The position numbers and the translations under genes were made by a program. A stretch of 64,000 nt of DNA from Caulobacter sp. GTDB lineage: Bacteria > Pseudomonadota > Alphaproteobacteria > Caulobacterales > Caulobacteraceae. Positions 53,095-63,064 of this stretch are shown one piece after another. Every line of letters starts with the position of its first letter. Within the stretch, counting starts at the first letter, position 1. The stretch covers positions 62,001-126,000 of the forward strand of contig JAGHZU010000003.1 of NCBI GenBank assembly GCA_017745235.1. The letters run 5' to 3'. The notes under the pieces are model-generated. The model ran no database searches, was not told where the DNA came from, and saw only the letters and a list, made by a program, of their open reading frames with translations.

Positions 53095-54692
53095 CAATAC
53101 TTCCCCATGGCTTTTCGCAGAGCCGCCTCGACCAAGGCCTGGGTCGGGCGCCGCCAGCGGGCGGCGACATACTGGTCGGGCCGGATCAGATAGGCCGAGC
53201 CCGGCTGCAGGTCGTAACGCGCACTGACCAGGCCCTCTGGATCGCCGATCGCCTGCAACGACAGCACCGTGATCCCTTCGGTGACGTCGAGCGACGCATC
53301 CTGGTGAAGCAGGACGAACCGGCCCCCAGCCAGCGCCTCCAACAGCCAGCCGTTCGCCACCGGCGCGTCGAGCGCAACCGCGCCGGGCGCAACGCCGGCC
53401 CAGACCGCATCGGATTCATCGGGGGTGCTAAGGGGGCTGCTTGGATAGGCGACCGCCATAGACAGGCGACCGGAATTGACAAAGGGCCGCGCGAAGGAAT
53501 GCGATCGGGCCAGGTCCAGAACCGCCGACCGGAAAGCCTGGCTTGCTCCCGACTTGGGCGTCATGAAGTCGGTTGAGCGTGTCGAGTTGAGGATGTTCTC
53601 GTCGGCCGTGACCACAGCCTCGTAGTCAAAGCTTGCGATCAGGCCTTCGGGCGCCTGGCCGGCCAGGACAAGGTCCAGCTTCCAACCGAGGTTGTCGACG
53701 TCGGCCACGCCCCCGTTGCAGCCGCGCGCCCCGAATGGCGAGACCAGATGCGCGCTGTCTCCGGCGAACACCACGCGGCCGTGAACGAAACTTTCCATGC
53801 GTCGGCACTGGAAGGTGTAGACGCTGTACCATTCCGGCTCGAAGGCCACGTCACCGAGCATGCCGCGGACGAACGGCTCGACGTTCTCTGGTCGCACGCA
53901 GGCTTCCCTGTCGACGTTCCAACCTAGCTGGAAGTCGAGGCGCATGACATCGTCCGGTTGCTGGTGCAGCAGAGCCGATCCTCCCGGGTTGAACGGCGGA
54001 TCGAACCAGAACCAGCGCTCGGCCGGCCGCTTGTCCTTCAACCGGATGTCGGCGATGAGGAAGTTGTCCTCGAACACCCGTCCCTGGAAATCGAGGCCCA
54101 GCATGTTCCGGACCGGCGAGCGCGAGCCGTCGCAGGCAAGCACCCAGTCGGCGTCGATGACGTAGTCGCCACCGTCCGTGCGGACCTGCAGCGTCGCGCT
54201 GTCGTCGCGCGGCTCCACACCGACCACCTGGTGCCCCCAACGCAAGTCGACGCATTCGAACTTCGCCAGCGCCTCCAGCAGGATCTCTTCAACGTGATAC
54301 TGCTGGAGATTGATGAAGCCGGGCATCTTCTGGTGCTTCACCGGCAGCATGTCGAAGGTATAGATCGGCTCGCCGGAGCCGCCATGGAACACCTTGCCGA
54401 CGTTCCAGCTGACGCCCTTGGCGACCATCTTCTCGCCAACGTCCAGACGGTCCCAGACGTCGAGCGTGCGCTTGGCGAAACAGATCGCCTTGGAGCCAGC
54501 AGCCACGAAGGCCAGTTGGTTGAGCACAGTGACGGGGCGACCTCGCCTGGCCAGGTCGAGCGCCATGGTCAATCCGACAGGACCCGCGCCAACGATGACG
54601 ACGCCGGCCTTCTCGTTCGCGACGCTCGGTCCGGGCGTCGCCCCGACGGCGCGCCAGACCGGCACGCCGTCGATCCTCTCCAATGCGGTCAC
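53094..54692 (-). CDS. FAD-dependent aromatic-ring hydroxylase (MhpA/PheA-like group A monooxygenase)
   Basis: A 532-residue flavoprotein hydroxylase. Motifs are VIVGAGPVGLTMALDLARRG (FAD), LACDGSRSPVRNMLGL (the DG motif) and VVFAGDSAHLVSPFGARGCNGGVAD (the GD motif), followed by a thioredoxin-like C-terminal domain. It should use NAD(P)H and O2 to hydroxylate a phenolic substrate. The start is a GTG preceded by AGGAAAA. Its placement in an operon with homogentisate dioxygenase suggests it makes homogentisate, for example from a hydroxyphenylacetate; 3-hydroxyphenylacetate 6-hydroxylase is one known activity of that type. That substrate is inference. Confidence 0.9.
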   Translation of the reverse strand: MTALERIDGVPVWRAVGATPGPSVANEKAGVVIVGAGPVGLTMALDLARRGRPVTVLNQLAFVAAGSKAICFAKRTLDVWDRLDVGEKMVAKGVSWNVGKVFHGGSGEPIYTFDMLPVKHQKMPGFINLQQYHVEEILLEALAKFECVDLRWGHQVVGVEPRDDSATLQVRTDGGDYVIDADWVLACDGSRSPVRNMLGLDFQGRVFEDNFLIADIRLKDKRPAERWFWFDPPFNPGGSALLHQQPDDVMRLDFQLGWNVDREACVRPENVEPFVRGMLGDVAFEPEWYSVYTFQCRRMESFVHGRVVFAGDSAHLVSPFGARGCNGGVADVDNLGWKLDLVLAGQAPEGLIASFDYEAVVTADENILNSTRSTDFMTPKSGASQAFRSAVLDLARSHSFARPFVNSGRLSMAVAYPSSPLSTPDESDAVWAGVAPGAVALDAPVANGWLLEALAGGRFVLLHQDASLDVTEGITVLSLQAIGDPEGLVSARYDLQPGSAYLIRPDQYVAARWRRPTQALVEAALRKAMGKY

Positions 54693-54724
54693 TTTTCCTG
54701 TTCCTTGGTCTAGCGCTGCCGGGA

Positions 54725-55684
54725 TCAGTCCTGCAGCTGGGCCCAGACCTCGCGGTCGCGCTCGGCCGTCCAAATGCGTGGCCAGTCCACACCGTCGAAT
54801 TCGTCCCAGAGACGCTGAACATCGAACGGCAGGCAGTGCTCGAAGATCGGCCAGCGGCCGAACTGGGGCGCGAGGGCTGCGTGTGTCGCTTCGAAGGCCT
54901 CTTTGAGCGTGCCGCCGCGCTTATGCACCGCGCCGACATTGTCGATCATGCCTTGCAGGAAGCCGCGGGTCTGCTCGATCGCCGCGTCCGTGCGCTCCAC
55001 GCCACGCGCGACCGCGCCGCGACCGCCGATCAGGTTCTCGGAGCGGAAGGCCTTCACTCGGTCCAGCGTCTGGGAGGCCCAGTCGAAGTGAAACGCATCG
55101 CCGGTGTAGAGCGCCGCCTCGGCCTCCACTAGGTCGCCGGCGAACAGGGTCTTGCTCTTGGGGTGCCAGACGACGATGTCCCCGGCGGTGTGCCCACGGC
55201 CGCAGAAGTGCAGCTCGAGCACGCCGCGATCACCGCCCAGGTCGATGTCGAGATGCTGGTCGAAAGTCCGGGTCGGCCAGGTCAGGCCCGGAACCTCCTC
55301 CGCGCCCCGCGCCAAGCGCGGCATGCGCTCAAACTCGCTCTTCCAGTCCTGCAGACCGCGCTCCTCGATCAGTTGGCGGGTGACTTCGCTCGCGATGATC
55401 GAATCGGTCTCGAAGGCGCTCGCCCCCAGGACTCGAACGGCGTGATAGTGGGTGAGGATCAGATGCTTGACCGGCTTGTCGGTCTTCTCGCGCAGCTTGG
55501 CGAGCCATTCGCGCGCCGTGACGGGCGTGGCGCGCGCCTCGATGCAGACCAGGAAGTCCTCGCCTTCGATCGCGCCGACATTTGGATCGCCCTCGGCGGT
55601 CAGGGCGTACACGCCGTCGGCAACGACTTCCAGCGTCTCGGCCTTTTCCTGCGTGTCGGCGGACGAGGCGAAAGGTTTGGCCAT
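54725..55684 (-). CDS. MBL-fold metallohydrolase-like protein with atypical metal motif
   Basis: A 319-residue metallo-beta-lactamase-fold protein. The later motifs are visible (GRGHTAGDIVVWH, TLFAGDLVEAE), but the first zinc motif, normally HxHxDH, reads HYHAVR in LILTHYHAVRVLGASAF, so the Asp and final His are missing. Whether it binds one metal or none cannot be told from sequence. GGGGAG precedes the ATG. It lies between the broken maiA-like remnant and the FAD hydroxylase in the homogentisate operon, so an ester- or lactone-type intermediate could be its substrate (inference). Confidence 0.88.
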   Translation of the reverse strand: MAKPFASSADTQEKAETLEVVADGVYALTAEGDPNVGAIEGEDFLVCIEARATPVTAREWLAKLREKTDKPVKHLILTHYHAVRVLGASAFETDSIIASEVTRQLIEERGLQDWKSEFERMPRLARGAEEVPGLTWPTRTFDQHLDIDLGGDRGVLELHFCGRGHTAGDIVVWHPKSKTLFAGDLVEAEAALYTGDAFHFDWASQTLDRVKAFRSENLIGGRGAVARGVERTDAAIEQTRGFLQGMIDNVGAVHKRGGTLKEAFEATHAALAPQFGRWPIFEHCLPFDVQRLWDEFDGVDWPRIWTAERDREVWAQLQD

Positions 55685-55685
55685 A

Positions 55686-56052
55686 TCAGTCTCCCCAAGG
55701 GCTGCTCGCGCGGCGCGCGAATGCTTGATTGTTGTCAGGAAAGGATGCGGCGGCCGGTGCTGGCCGTCTGTCGTTGAAACAGACGACCCAGGGACGACCG
55801 GCGTTCGGCTGTGCGGCCGCTGCGGACAGGTCTCGTTCGACTACTCGAGGATCGGCAGGCGACTGGCTCAGGACGTGTTCGCGGACGGCCAGCATGGGCC
55901 ACAGCCCCCACGGCTGCAGTCGCAGAAAGGCGCCGGTCTTGTGCTCCGCCTTGCGGCGATCGAGCGCGGGCCGCGCGTAGGTCACCCCTGAGATTGAGGG
56001 CGACGAGAACGCGATAACTCTCCCAACCGTCGTAGCCGCAGAGCCGCGTCAC
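55686..56052 (-). pseudogene. Frameshifted, truncated maleylacetoacetate isomerase-like (zeta GST) remnant
   Basis: The first about 24 codons from GTG 56052 read [20 protein letters not shown], matching the zeta-GST start (LxGYxRSSAxYRVRIALNL). The frame must then shift near 55983-55990 (a CCCC run) to continue as VTYARPALD...TGAFLRLQPWGLWPML...REHVLSQS, matching the NPQGxVPxL...LTQS part of the thioredoxin-like domain. The GST alpha-helical domain is absent. The GTG overlaps the fahA stop in a GTGA, so a coupled gene once stood here. It is exactly the missing step between hmgA and fahA. A sequencing error could explain the frameshift but not the truncation. Confidence 0.65.
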
Positions 56053-57337
56053 CCGCGGGCAGGCAGAATGCGGGCGACGCAGGCGCCAAAGCCGATCGGA
56101 ACCGCTTCGCCAAGACGAGCCACGCCGACGAGCGCCAATTCGTCGCCGTCCTCCAGGAACCGGCGCACCTCCCCCGTCGGCAGGGCCACGGGTTTGGCGC
56201 CGCCGTCAGTGATCTCCAGCAGACTGCCGCGCGCGCCGCTCTCGGGACCTGAGATCGTGCCGGTGCCCAAGAGGTCGCCCGGCTGGAGATTACAGCCGTT
56301 GGAGGTGTGGTGGGCCAGGATCTGCGCAACGGTCCAGTACATGTTGCTGGCCGGTCCGGCGCTGAGACGGATGGGAGCATGCCCCGCCGCGCGCATGGCC
56401 TGGCTGGTCAGCAGGACCTCCAGCTCGATCGCAAAGGCGCCGCCGGCCTGGTCGGCTGCGTCGAAGAGATAGTCGAGCGGCGCCGGATCCCCGTCCGGGC
56501 GCGACGGCTGGGGGATCCTGAACGGCGTCAGGGCCTCGGCGGTAACCACCCAGGGCGACACTGTCGTGTGGAAGTTTTTGGCCAGGAACGGGCCCAGGGG
56601 CTGATACTCCCAGGCCTGGAAGTCGCGCGCCGACCAGTCGTTGAGCAGACTCAGACCCACAAAATGCTCGCCAGCGTCGGCGATGGCGATCGGCTCGCCC
56701 AAGGGATTGCCGACCCCGATCCATATGCCCAACTCCAGTTCGTGGTCCAGGCGTTGGGTCGGGCCGACAGTGGGGACGTCGGAGTCGGGCGCCTTGCGCT
56801 GCCCGATCGGCCGGCGAACCGGCTCGCCGGACGGACGCACCGAGGACGCCCGGCCATGGTACCCGATCGGCACCCACTTGTAGTTCGGCAGAAGCGGATT
56901 ATCGGGCCGGAACAGCCGGCCGACATTGGTCGCGTGGTGGATTCCGACATAGAAGTCGGTGTAGTCGCCGATCGCGGCCGGAAGGCGCAGGACACAGTCG
57001 CCTGCCGGGTGAAGCGCGGGCTCGATGACCGCTCGCCGGTCCTCGGCCGAAAGCATGTCCGAGACGGCGCGGCGCAGGTCCCTCCGCGCCTGCGACGGCA
57101 GGCTGAAGAGCGCATTCAAGGTCGAACTATCCAGCGCCGGAGCCACCACCTCGGACAGCAGGGGGGCCATAGCGCGCAGATCGAGGATCAGATCGCCGAT
57201 CGCTACACCCGGCCTTGGCGCTCCGCCCGGCGGCGAGAAGATTCCCAGCGGCAGGTTTTGGATGGGGAACTGCGGATGACCGTTGGCGCTTTCGACCCAG
57301 CTGGTTCGCGCCGGATCGTGGGTCGCGTCCAGTCGGC

Positions 57338-57341
<4 letters not shown>
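56049..57341 (-). CDS. fahA: Fumarylacetoacetase
   Basis: A 430-residue enzyme that hydrolyses fumarylacetoacetate to fumarate and acetoacetate, the last step of the homogentisate pathway. Motifs are [35 protein letters not shown], the metal ligands in LELGIWIG, and [19 protein letters not shown]. The start GTG overlaps the hmgA stop by 4 bases (GTGA), and its own stop overlaps the start of the maiA-like remnant by 4, showing tight operon packing. The length and motif set are complete. Confidence 0.96.
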
Positions 57342-58675
<1,334 letters not shown>

Positions 58676-58861
58676 CCGTTTCCTCCTGGTCCTGGCAAAC
58701 CGGCCTGTTCTCGGCAGCCTTGCCAGCCAGCATAGGGGCAGCCCGCCGGCCGGCGCTGTCGTCGGACCTGAGGACGGCGTCGGGGGTGCGGCGGGTGTAG
58801 GACCCATTGAAACGAGAATGGCGCGTCACCAATCGACGTCCGCAAAGGGAGCGACCCCCGC

Positions 58862-60358
58862 ATGAGCTACCAAGGCCCCTTTTCCCTCGACCAGGCCGCC
58901 GCCGCGTTCCTTGATCGCGCCCCGGCGCTTTACATCGACGGGGCGTTCATCGGCTTGGAAGGCGCGGCGCGAATCCAGGTCCACGATCCAGCCACTGGCG
59001 CGGTGATCGCCGAGGCGATCGACGCCACGGCGGGCCACGTCGATGAGGCGGTGCGCTCCGCGCACGCAGCGTTCGAGGACGGGCGCTGGCGCGATCTTCG
59101 CCCCGCCGATCGTGAACGCGTGCTGTTGCGTCTCGCCGACCTGCTGGAGGCCCGTGGCGAAGCCTTCGCCCAGTTGGAGACCCTGGAACAGGGCAAGTCC
59201 ATCAACCTGTCGCGGATGCTCGAGGTTGGGGCATCGGTCGACTGGATCCGCTACGCGGCCGGCCTGACCACCAAGATCGCCGGACGCACCTTCGATCTGT
59301 CCCTGCCCGGCGGCCCGGCGCACTGGACAGCCTATACCCGCCGCGAGCCTCTGGGCGTGGTCGGAGCGATCGCTCCGTGGAATTTTCCGCTGATGATCGC
59401 GCTTTGGAAGGTGCTTCCGGCGCTAGCCGCCGGCTGCAGCGTAGTGCTGAAGCCTTCGGAAGTGACGCCCCTGACCGCCTTGATGCTGGCCGAGCTCGCG
59501 ACCGAGGCCGGCGTGCCCGCTGGGGTCTTCAACGTGGTGACCGGCGCCGGCGCCGTCGCAGGCTCGGCGCTGACCACCCACCCGCTCGTGGCCAAGCTGA
59601 CCTTCACCGGCTCGACGGCGACGGGCAAGGCGATCGGGCGTGCGGCAGTGGACGGCCTCAAGCGCTTCACCCTCGAACTGGGCGGCAAGAACCCGGCGCT
59701 GATCTTGCGCGACGCCGATCTGGGACGTGTCGTTCCAGGCCTGATCACCGGCGGCTTCCTCAACGGCGGACAGGTCTGCGCCTCGGCCTCGCGCGTCTAC
59801 GTGGAGACGCCGTTGTACGACGATCTGGTGGCCGGGCTGCGCCAAGCGCTAGGCGGCTTGTCGATCGGACCCGGCCTGGATCCGCAGACCCAGGTCAATC
59901 CCCTGGCCTCGGCCGCCCAGCGCGACAAGGTCGCCTCGTATCTGACCCAGGCCCGGCAGGCCGGCGCGGAGATCATCCAGCCCATCGCGACGCCCGACCA
60001 GGGCTATTTCGTCTCGCCCAGCCTGATCCTCGACCCGCCGGCCGACGCCAGGCTGGTCCGCGAGGAGGTCTTCGGCCCAGTTCTGAACATTGTCCGTATC
60101 GACAGCGCCGAGCAGGGCCTGGCCTTGGCCAACGACAGCGAGCTCGGCCTGGCCGCCAGCCTCTGGACCCGAGACATCGATCAGGCGATGAGCCTGACGC
60201 GTCGCCTGGAGGCGGGCACCGTCTGGGTCAACAGCCACGTTTTCATCGACCCGAACATGCCCTTTGGCGGCTTCAAGCAGTCGGGCCTTGGCCGCGATTT
60301 CGGCGTCGACTGGCTTTCCGCGTACACTGAAGAGAAGTCGATCTGTATCGCGCACTGA
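58862..60358 (+). CDS. NAD-dependent aldehyde dehydrogenase
   Basis: A 498-residue ALDH of the phenylacetaldehyde/betaine aldehyde/PuuC-like group. It has PWNFPLMIALWKVLPALAAG, TFTGSTATGKAIG, the base Glu in TLELGGKNPALI, the nucleophile in NGGQVCASASR (Cys about 301) and FGGFKQSGLGRDFG. It is divergent from hmgA and upstream of an AraC gene. Two contexts are possible: oxidation of an aryl-acetaldehyde feeding homogentisate, or oxidation of an amine-derived aldehyde together with the permease and FAD oxidase downstream. Confidence 0.94.
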   Translation: MSYQGPFSLDQAAAAFLDRAPALYIDGAFIGLEGAARIQVHDPATGAVIAEAIDATAGHVDEAVRSAHAAFEDGRWRDLRPADRERVLLRLADLLEARGEAFAQLETLEQGKSINLSRMLEVGASVDWIRYAAGLTTKIAGRTFDLSLPGGPAHWTAYTRREPLGVVGAIAPWNFPLMIALWKVLPALAAGCSVVLKPSEVTPLTALMLAELATEAGVPAGVFNVVTGAGAVAGSALTTHPLVAKLTFTGSTATGKAIGRAAVDGLKRFTLELGGKNPALILRDADLGRVVPGLITGGFLNGGQVCASASRVYVETPLYDDLVAGLRQALGGLSIGPGLDPQTQVNPLASAAQRDKVASYLTQARQAGAEIIQPIATPDQGYFVSPSLILDPPADARLVREEVFGPVLNIVRIDSAEQGLALANDSELGLAASLWTRDIDQAMSLTRRLEAGTVWVNSHVFIDPNMPFGGFKQSGLGRDFGVDWLSAYTEEKSICIAH

Positions 60359-60429
60359 GGTGTCTGGACGACATCGGCCGCGGGGGCTCAACATGCGCTC
60401 GCGGCCATTTCGGCTCGTGAGGCCAGCAC

Positions 60430-61470
60430 ATGGGCAGTTCGGCAAGCGCAAGGCCGCCCGCATCGATCCCAACAATCCGAGGCGCGCCGCTATTGCGCCT
60501 GAACGAACGGCTGGATCTCAGCGATCGCCGCGTGCGGATGCTGTTCGCCAAGCACGGAATCTCCCCCTCCCAGACCAGCGATCCCTACGCCATCGTGCCG
60601 TTGGCGGCCTATGTGGCCCTGCTGGAAGACACGGCCGACCTGATCGGTGACCCGCTGCTTGGCGCGGCCATGGGCAAGACCTACCGCCCCGCCGATCTTG
60701 GTCCAGTAGGCATCCTCTTTTCTCTCTCGCCCACCCTGCGTGTCGCGTTCGAGCGCCTGTCGCGACTGCTGCCGGCGTTCCAGGCCCAGACCAGCGTGGC
60801 GCTTCTAAACGACGGTGAAAACGCCGCCTGGGTCTACAAAGTCAGCAACGCGCGCATATGGCCGCGCCGCCAAGACGCCGAATACGCAATGAGCGCCACC
60901 TGCGCTATGGCGCGGATCATCTGCGGCCCCAACTGGCGGCCCAGGGAGATCCGCTTCGAACATGATGCACCGACTGATCCGGCCGTCACCAAGAGCCTTC
61001 GCAAGCTGCTGGGCGGGCCGATCAGCTTCGGCCACTCCATCAACGCTCTGATCCTGAGCGCGGAGGACGTAGACCGCGTCCGCCACGTGGAGGACGCCGG
61101 CCTGACAACCATCCTGGAGCACCATATCGCCGACCTCGCCGGCGACGACGCCCTGGCGCCCCCTTCCGTCGGCCAGGCGGTGCGCACCGTCCTGGACATC
61201 AACCTGGGCCATACGCCGATCAGCGCGGGAATGGTGGCGGAGCGGCTGGGCGTGCCGGTGCGAACATTGCAAAGGCGCTTGGCCGACGAGGGCCTGTCGC
61301 TGCGCCAATTGATCGAGACGCATCGGCTGACCGTCGCCGAGCAGCGCCTTAAGCAGGGCGGAACCCCCATTGGACGGCTGGCCGAGATGCTGGGCTACAG
61401 CGATGCAGCCTCATTCTCGCGAGCCTATCGGGCCTGGTGCGGCCATCCTCCCACGGCCGATCGGCGCTAG
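60430..61470 (+). CDS. AraC-family transcriptional regulator
   Basis: A 346-residue regulator with an N-terminal arabinose-binding-like (OruR/ArgR-like) domain (about residues 20-220) and a C-terminal double helix-turn-helix (ISAGMVAERLGVPVRTLQRRLADEGLSLRQLI and MLGYSDAASFSRAYRAWCGHPP). It lies 71 bases after the aldehyde dehydrogenase and before the permease and FAD oxidase, all on the same strand. It probably activates this amine/amino-acid set in response to its substrate. Confidence 0.92.
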   Translation: MGSSASARPPASIPTIRGAPLLRLNERLDLSDRRVRMLFAKHGISPSQTSDPYAIVPLAAYVALLEDTADLIGDPLLGAAMGKTYRPADLGPVGILFSLSPTLRVAFERLSRLLPAFQAQTSVALLNDGENAAWVYKVSNARIWPRRQDAEYAMSATCAMARIICGPNWRPREIRFEHDAPTDPAVTKSLRKLLGGPISFGHSINALILSAEDVDRVRHVEDAGLTTILEHHIADLAGDDALAPPSVGQAVRTVLDINLGHTPISAGMVAERLGVPVRTLQRRLADEGLSLRQLIETHRLTVAEQRLKQGGTPIGRLAEMLGYSDAASFSRAYRAWCGHPPTADRR

Positions 61471-61629
61471 GTCCACCTTTGTCGCGGACGCCTTGATCTG
61501 GCGTAATTTGCATAATCTTTGTCGCAAAACGCCATTCGAGGCCGAACGCGCCGCGCATAAGCTTCCTCCCATGCCTCAGAGCAAAAGCTCGAGGGTTTGG
61601 GGAGAAGGGTTATGTCTCGGGAGGTCGAC

Positions 61630-63051
61630 ATGCCTGCGCGTGGGGCCGAGCGCCTCTACAGGGGCTCCATCGGCGCCGGGCACATCGTCTTCTTCGTCGT
61701 AGCCGCAGCCGCGCCCCTCACCTCTGTGGTGGGCGCCTCACCGCCGGCCTTTGCGTTCGGCAACGGCGCAGGCGTTCCATGCGTCTTTGCACTGGCGGGC
61801 GTTCTCTACCTTCTCTTCTCCGTCGGCTTCACGGCGATGAGCCCATATATCCGGGCCACGGGCGGCTTCTACGCCTATGTCGCCCGTGGTCTGGGCCGGC
61901 CCGCCGGCATTGGCGGCGCGATGATCGCCATCTCCACCTACACCGCCATCGAACTGGCGGTCCTGTCCCTGGCGGGAGTGTTCCTGGAGGCGATGCTCAA
62001 GCCGCTGGGCCTGCCCTGGTGGGGCTATACGGCCGGCGTCATGGCGCTGGTGGTGATCGCTGGTCGGCGCGAGGTCTCGTTCAGCGGCGTCCTGCTCGGA
62101 ATCTGCATGATCGCCGAGGTGGCGATCCTGTTGCTGTTGGACCTCGCCATCCTCGCCCGCGGCGGCGGGCCGCAAGGCGTAAGCCTGACCAGTTTCGCGC
62201 CGGGCGTGGTCCTGGCCCCCGGCCTGGGTGTGGCCATCGTCTTCGTGGTCGGCTCGTTCATGGGCTTCGAGGCCACCGCGCTGTTCGCCGAAGAGTGCGA
62301 GCGCCCCGAGCGCACCATTCCGCGCGCCACCTTCGCCGCGGTGCTGATCATCGCCGTCTTCTATGCCTTCACGACCTGGGCGATCACCCAGTTCTACGGA
62401 CCGGCCAACGTGAAGGTCGCCGCCAACGCCGGACTGGACACCTTCTATTTCGCGGCGGCCGATAAGGTTCTCGGCCCCTGGGCCTCGCGGCTCATGCGCC
62501 TGCTGCTGATCGTGAGCCTTTTCGCCAGCTGCCTGTCCCTGCACAGCGCCGTGAACCGCTACCTGTTCGCCCTGGGACGGGAAGGCGTCCTGCCGCGCGC
62601 ACTGGCCCGGCTGCACCCGACGTACGGATCGCCGTACGTTGCGGGCTTGGCCCAGGCGATCAGCGCCTTGGCGCTGATCGCAGTCTTCGCGATCGCGCGG
62701 CTGGACCCCTATGCGATCGTCTTCGCCTGGACCTCGGCATTTGCGGTGATCGGCGTACTGACGGTGCAGGTTCTTGTCTGCTTCGCCATGATCCGCTTCT
62801 TCAAGGCCAATCCCGGCGCAGCCGGTCCCTGGGCCGGCGTCGTAGCGCCGATCCTGTCGGCCGCGGGCCTCGCCGCCACCCTTTACCTGGTCATCGCGAA
62901 CTTGCCCCTGATGGCCGGCAGCACCAGCCCCGTGCTGCGCAGCTTTCCGTACGTGATCGTCGCCATCGGCTTGGCCGGCGCAGGGTTCGCCCTCTGGCTG
63001 CGCCGCGCGCGCCCCGCGCTCTACGCCGCGCTCGACCACGTCTTCGAATGA
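61630..63051 (+). CDS. APC-family amino acid/polyamine permease
   Basis: A 473-residue inner-membrane transporter with about 12 hydrophobic helices. The first helix begins AGHIVFFVVAAAAPLTSVVG, and the family motif RATGGFYAYVARGLGRPAG and SFMGFEATALFAEECERPERTIPRAT are visible. I prefer the ATG at 61630, preceded by GGGAGG at good spacing; an ATG at 61612 has its AGAAGGG too close. It is followed 13 bases later by an FAD amine oxidase gene, suggesting import of the amine or amino acid which that enzyme oxidises. Confidence 0.92.
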   Translation: MPARGAERLYRGSIGAGHIVFFVVAAAAPLTSVVGASPPAFAFGNGAGVPCVFALAGVLYLLFSVGFTAMSPYIRATGGFYAYVARGLGRPAGIGGAMIAISTYTAIELAVLSLAGVFLEAMLKPLGLPWWGYTAGVMALVVIAGRREVSFSGVLLGICMIAEVAILLLLDLAILARGGGPQGVSLTSFAPGVVLAPGLGVAIVFVVGSFMGFEATALFAEECERPERTIPRATFAAVLIIAVFYAFTTWAITQFYGPANVKVAANAGLDTFYFAAADKVLGPWASRLMRLLLIVSLFASCLSLHSAVNRYLFALGREGVLPRALARLHPTYGSPYVAGLAQAISALALIAVFAIARLDPYAIVFAWTSAFAVIGVLTVQVLVCFAMIRFFKANPGAAGPWAGVVAPILSAAGLAATLYLVIANLPLMAGSTSPVLRSFPYVIVAIGLAGAGFALWLRRARPALYAALDHVFE

Positions 63052-63064
63052 TCTGGAGACTAAG

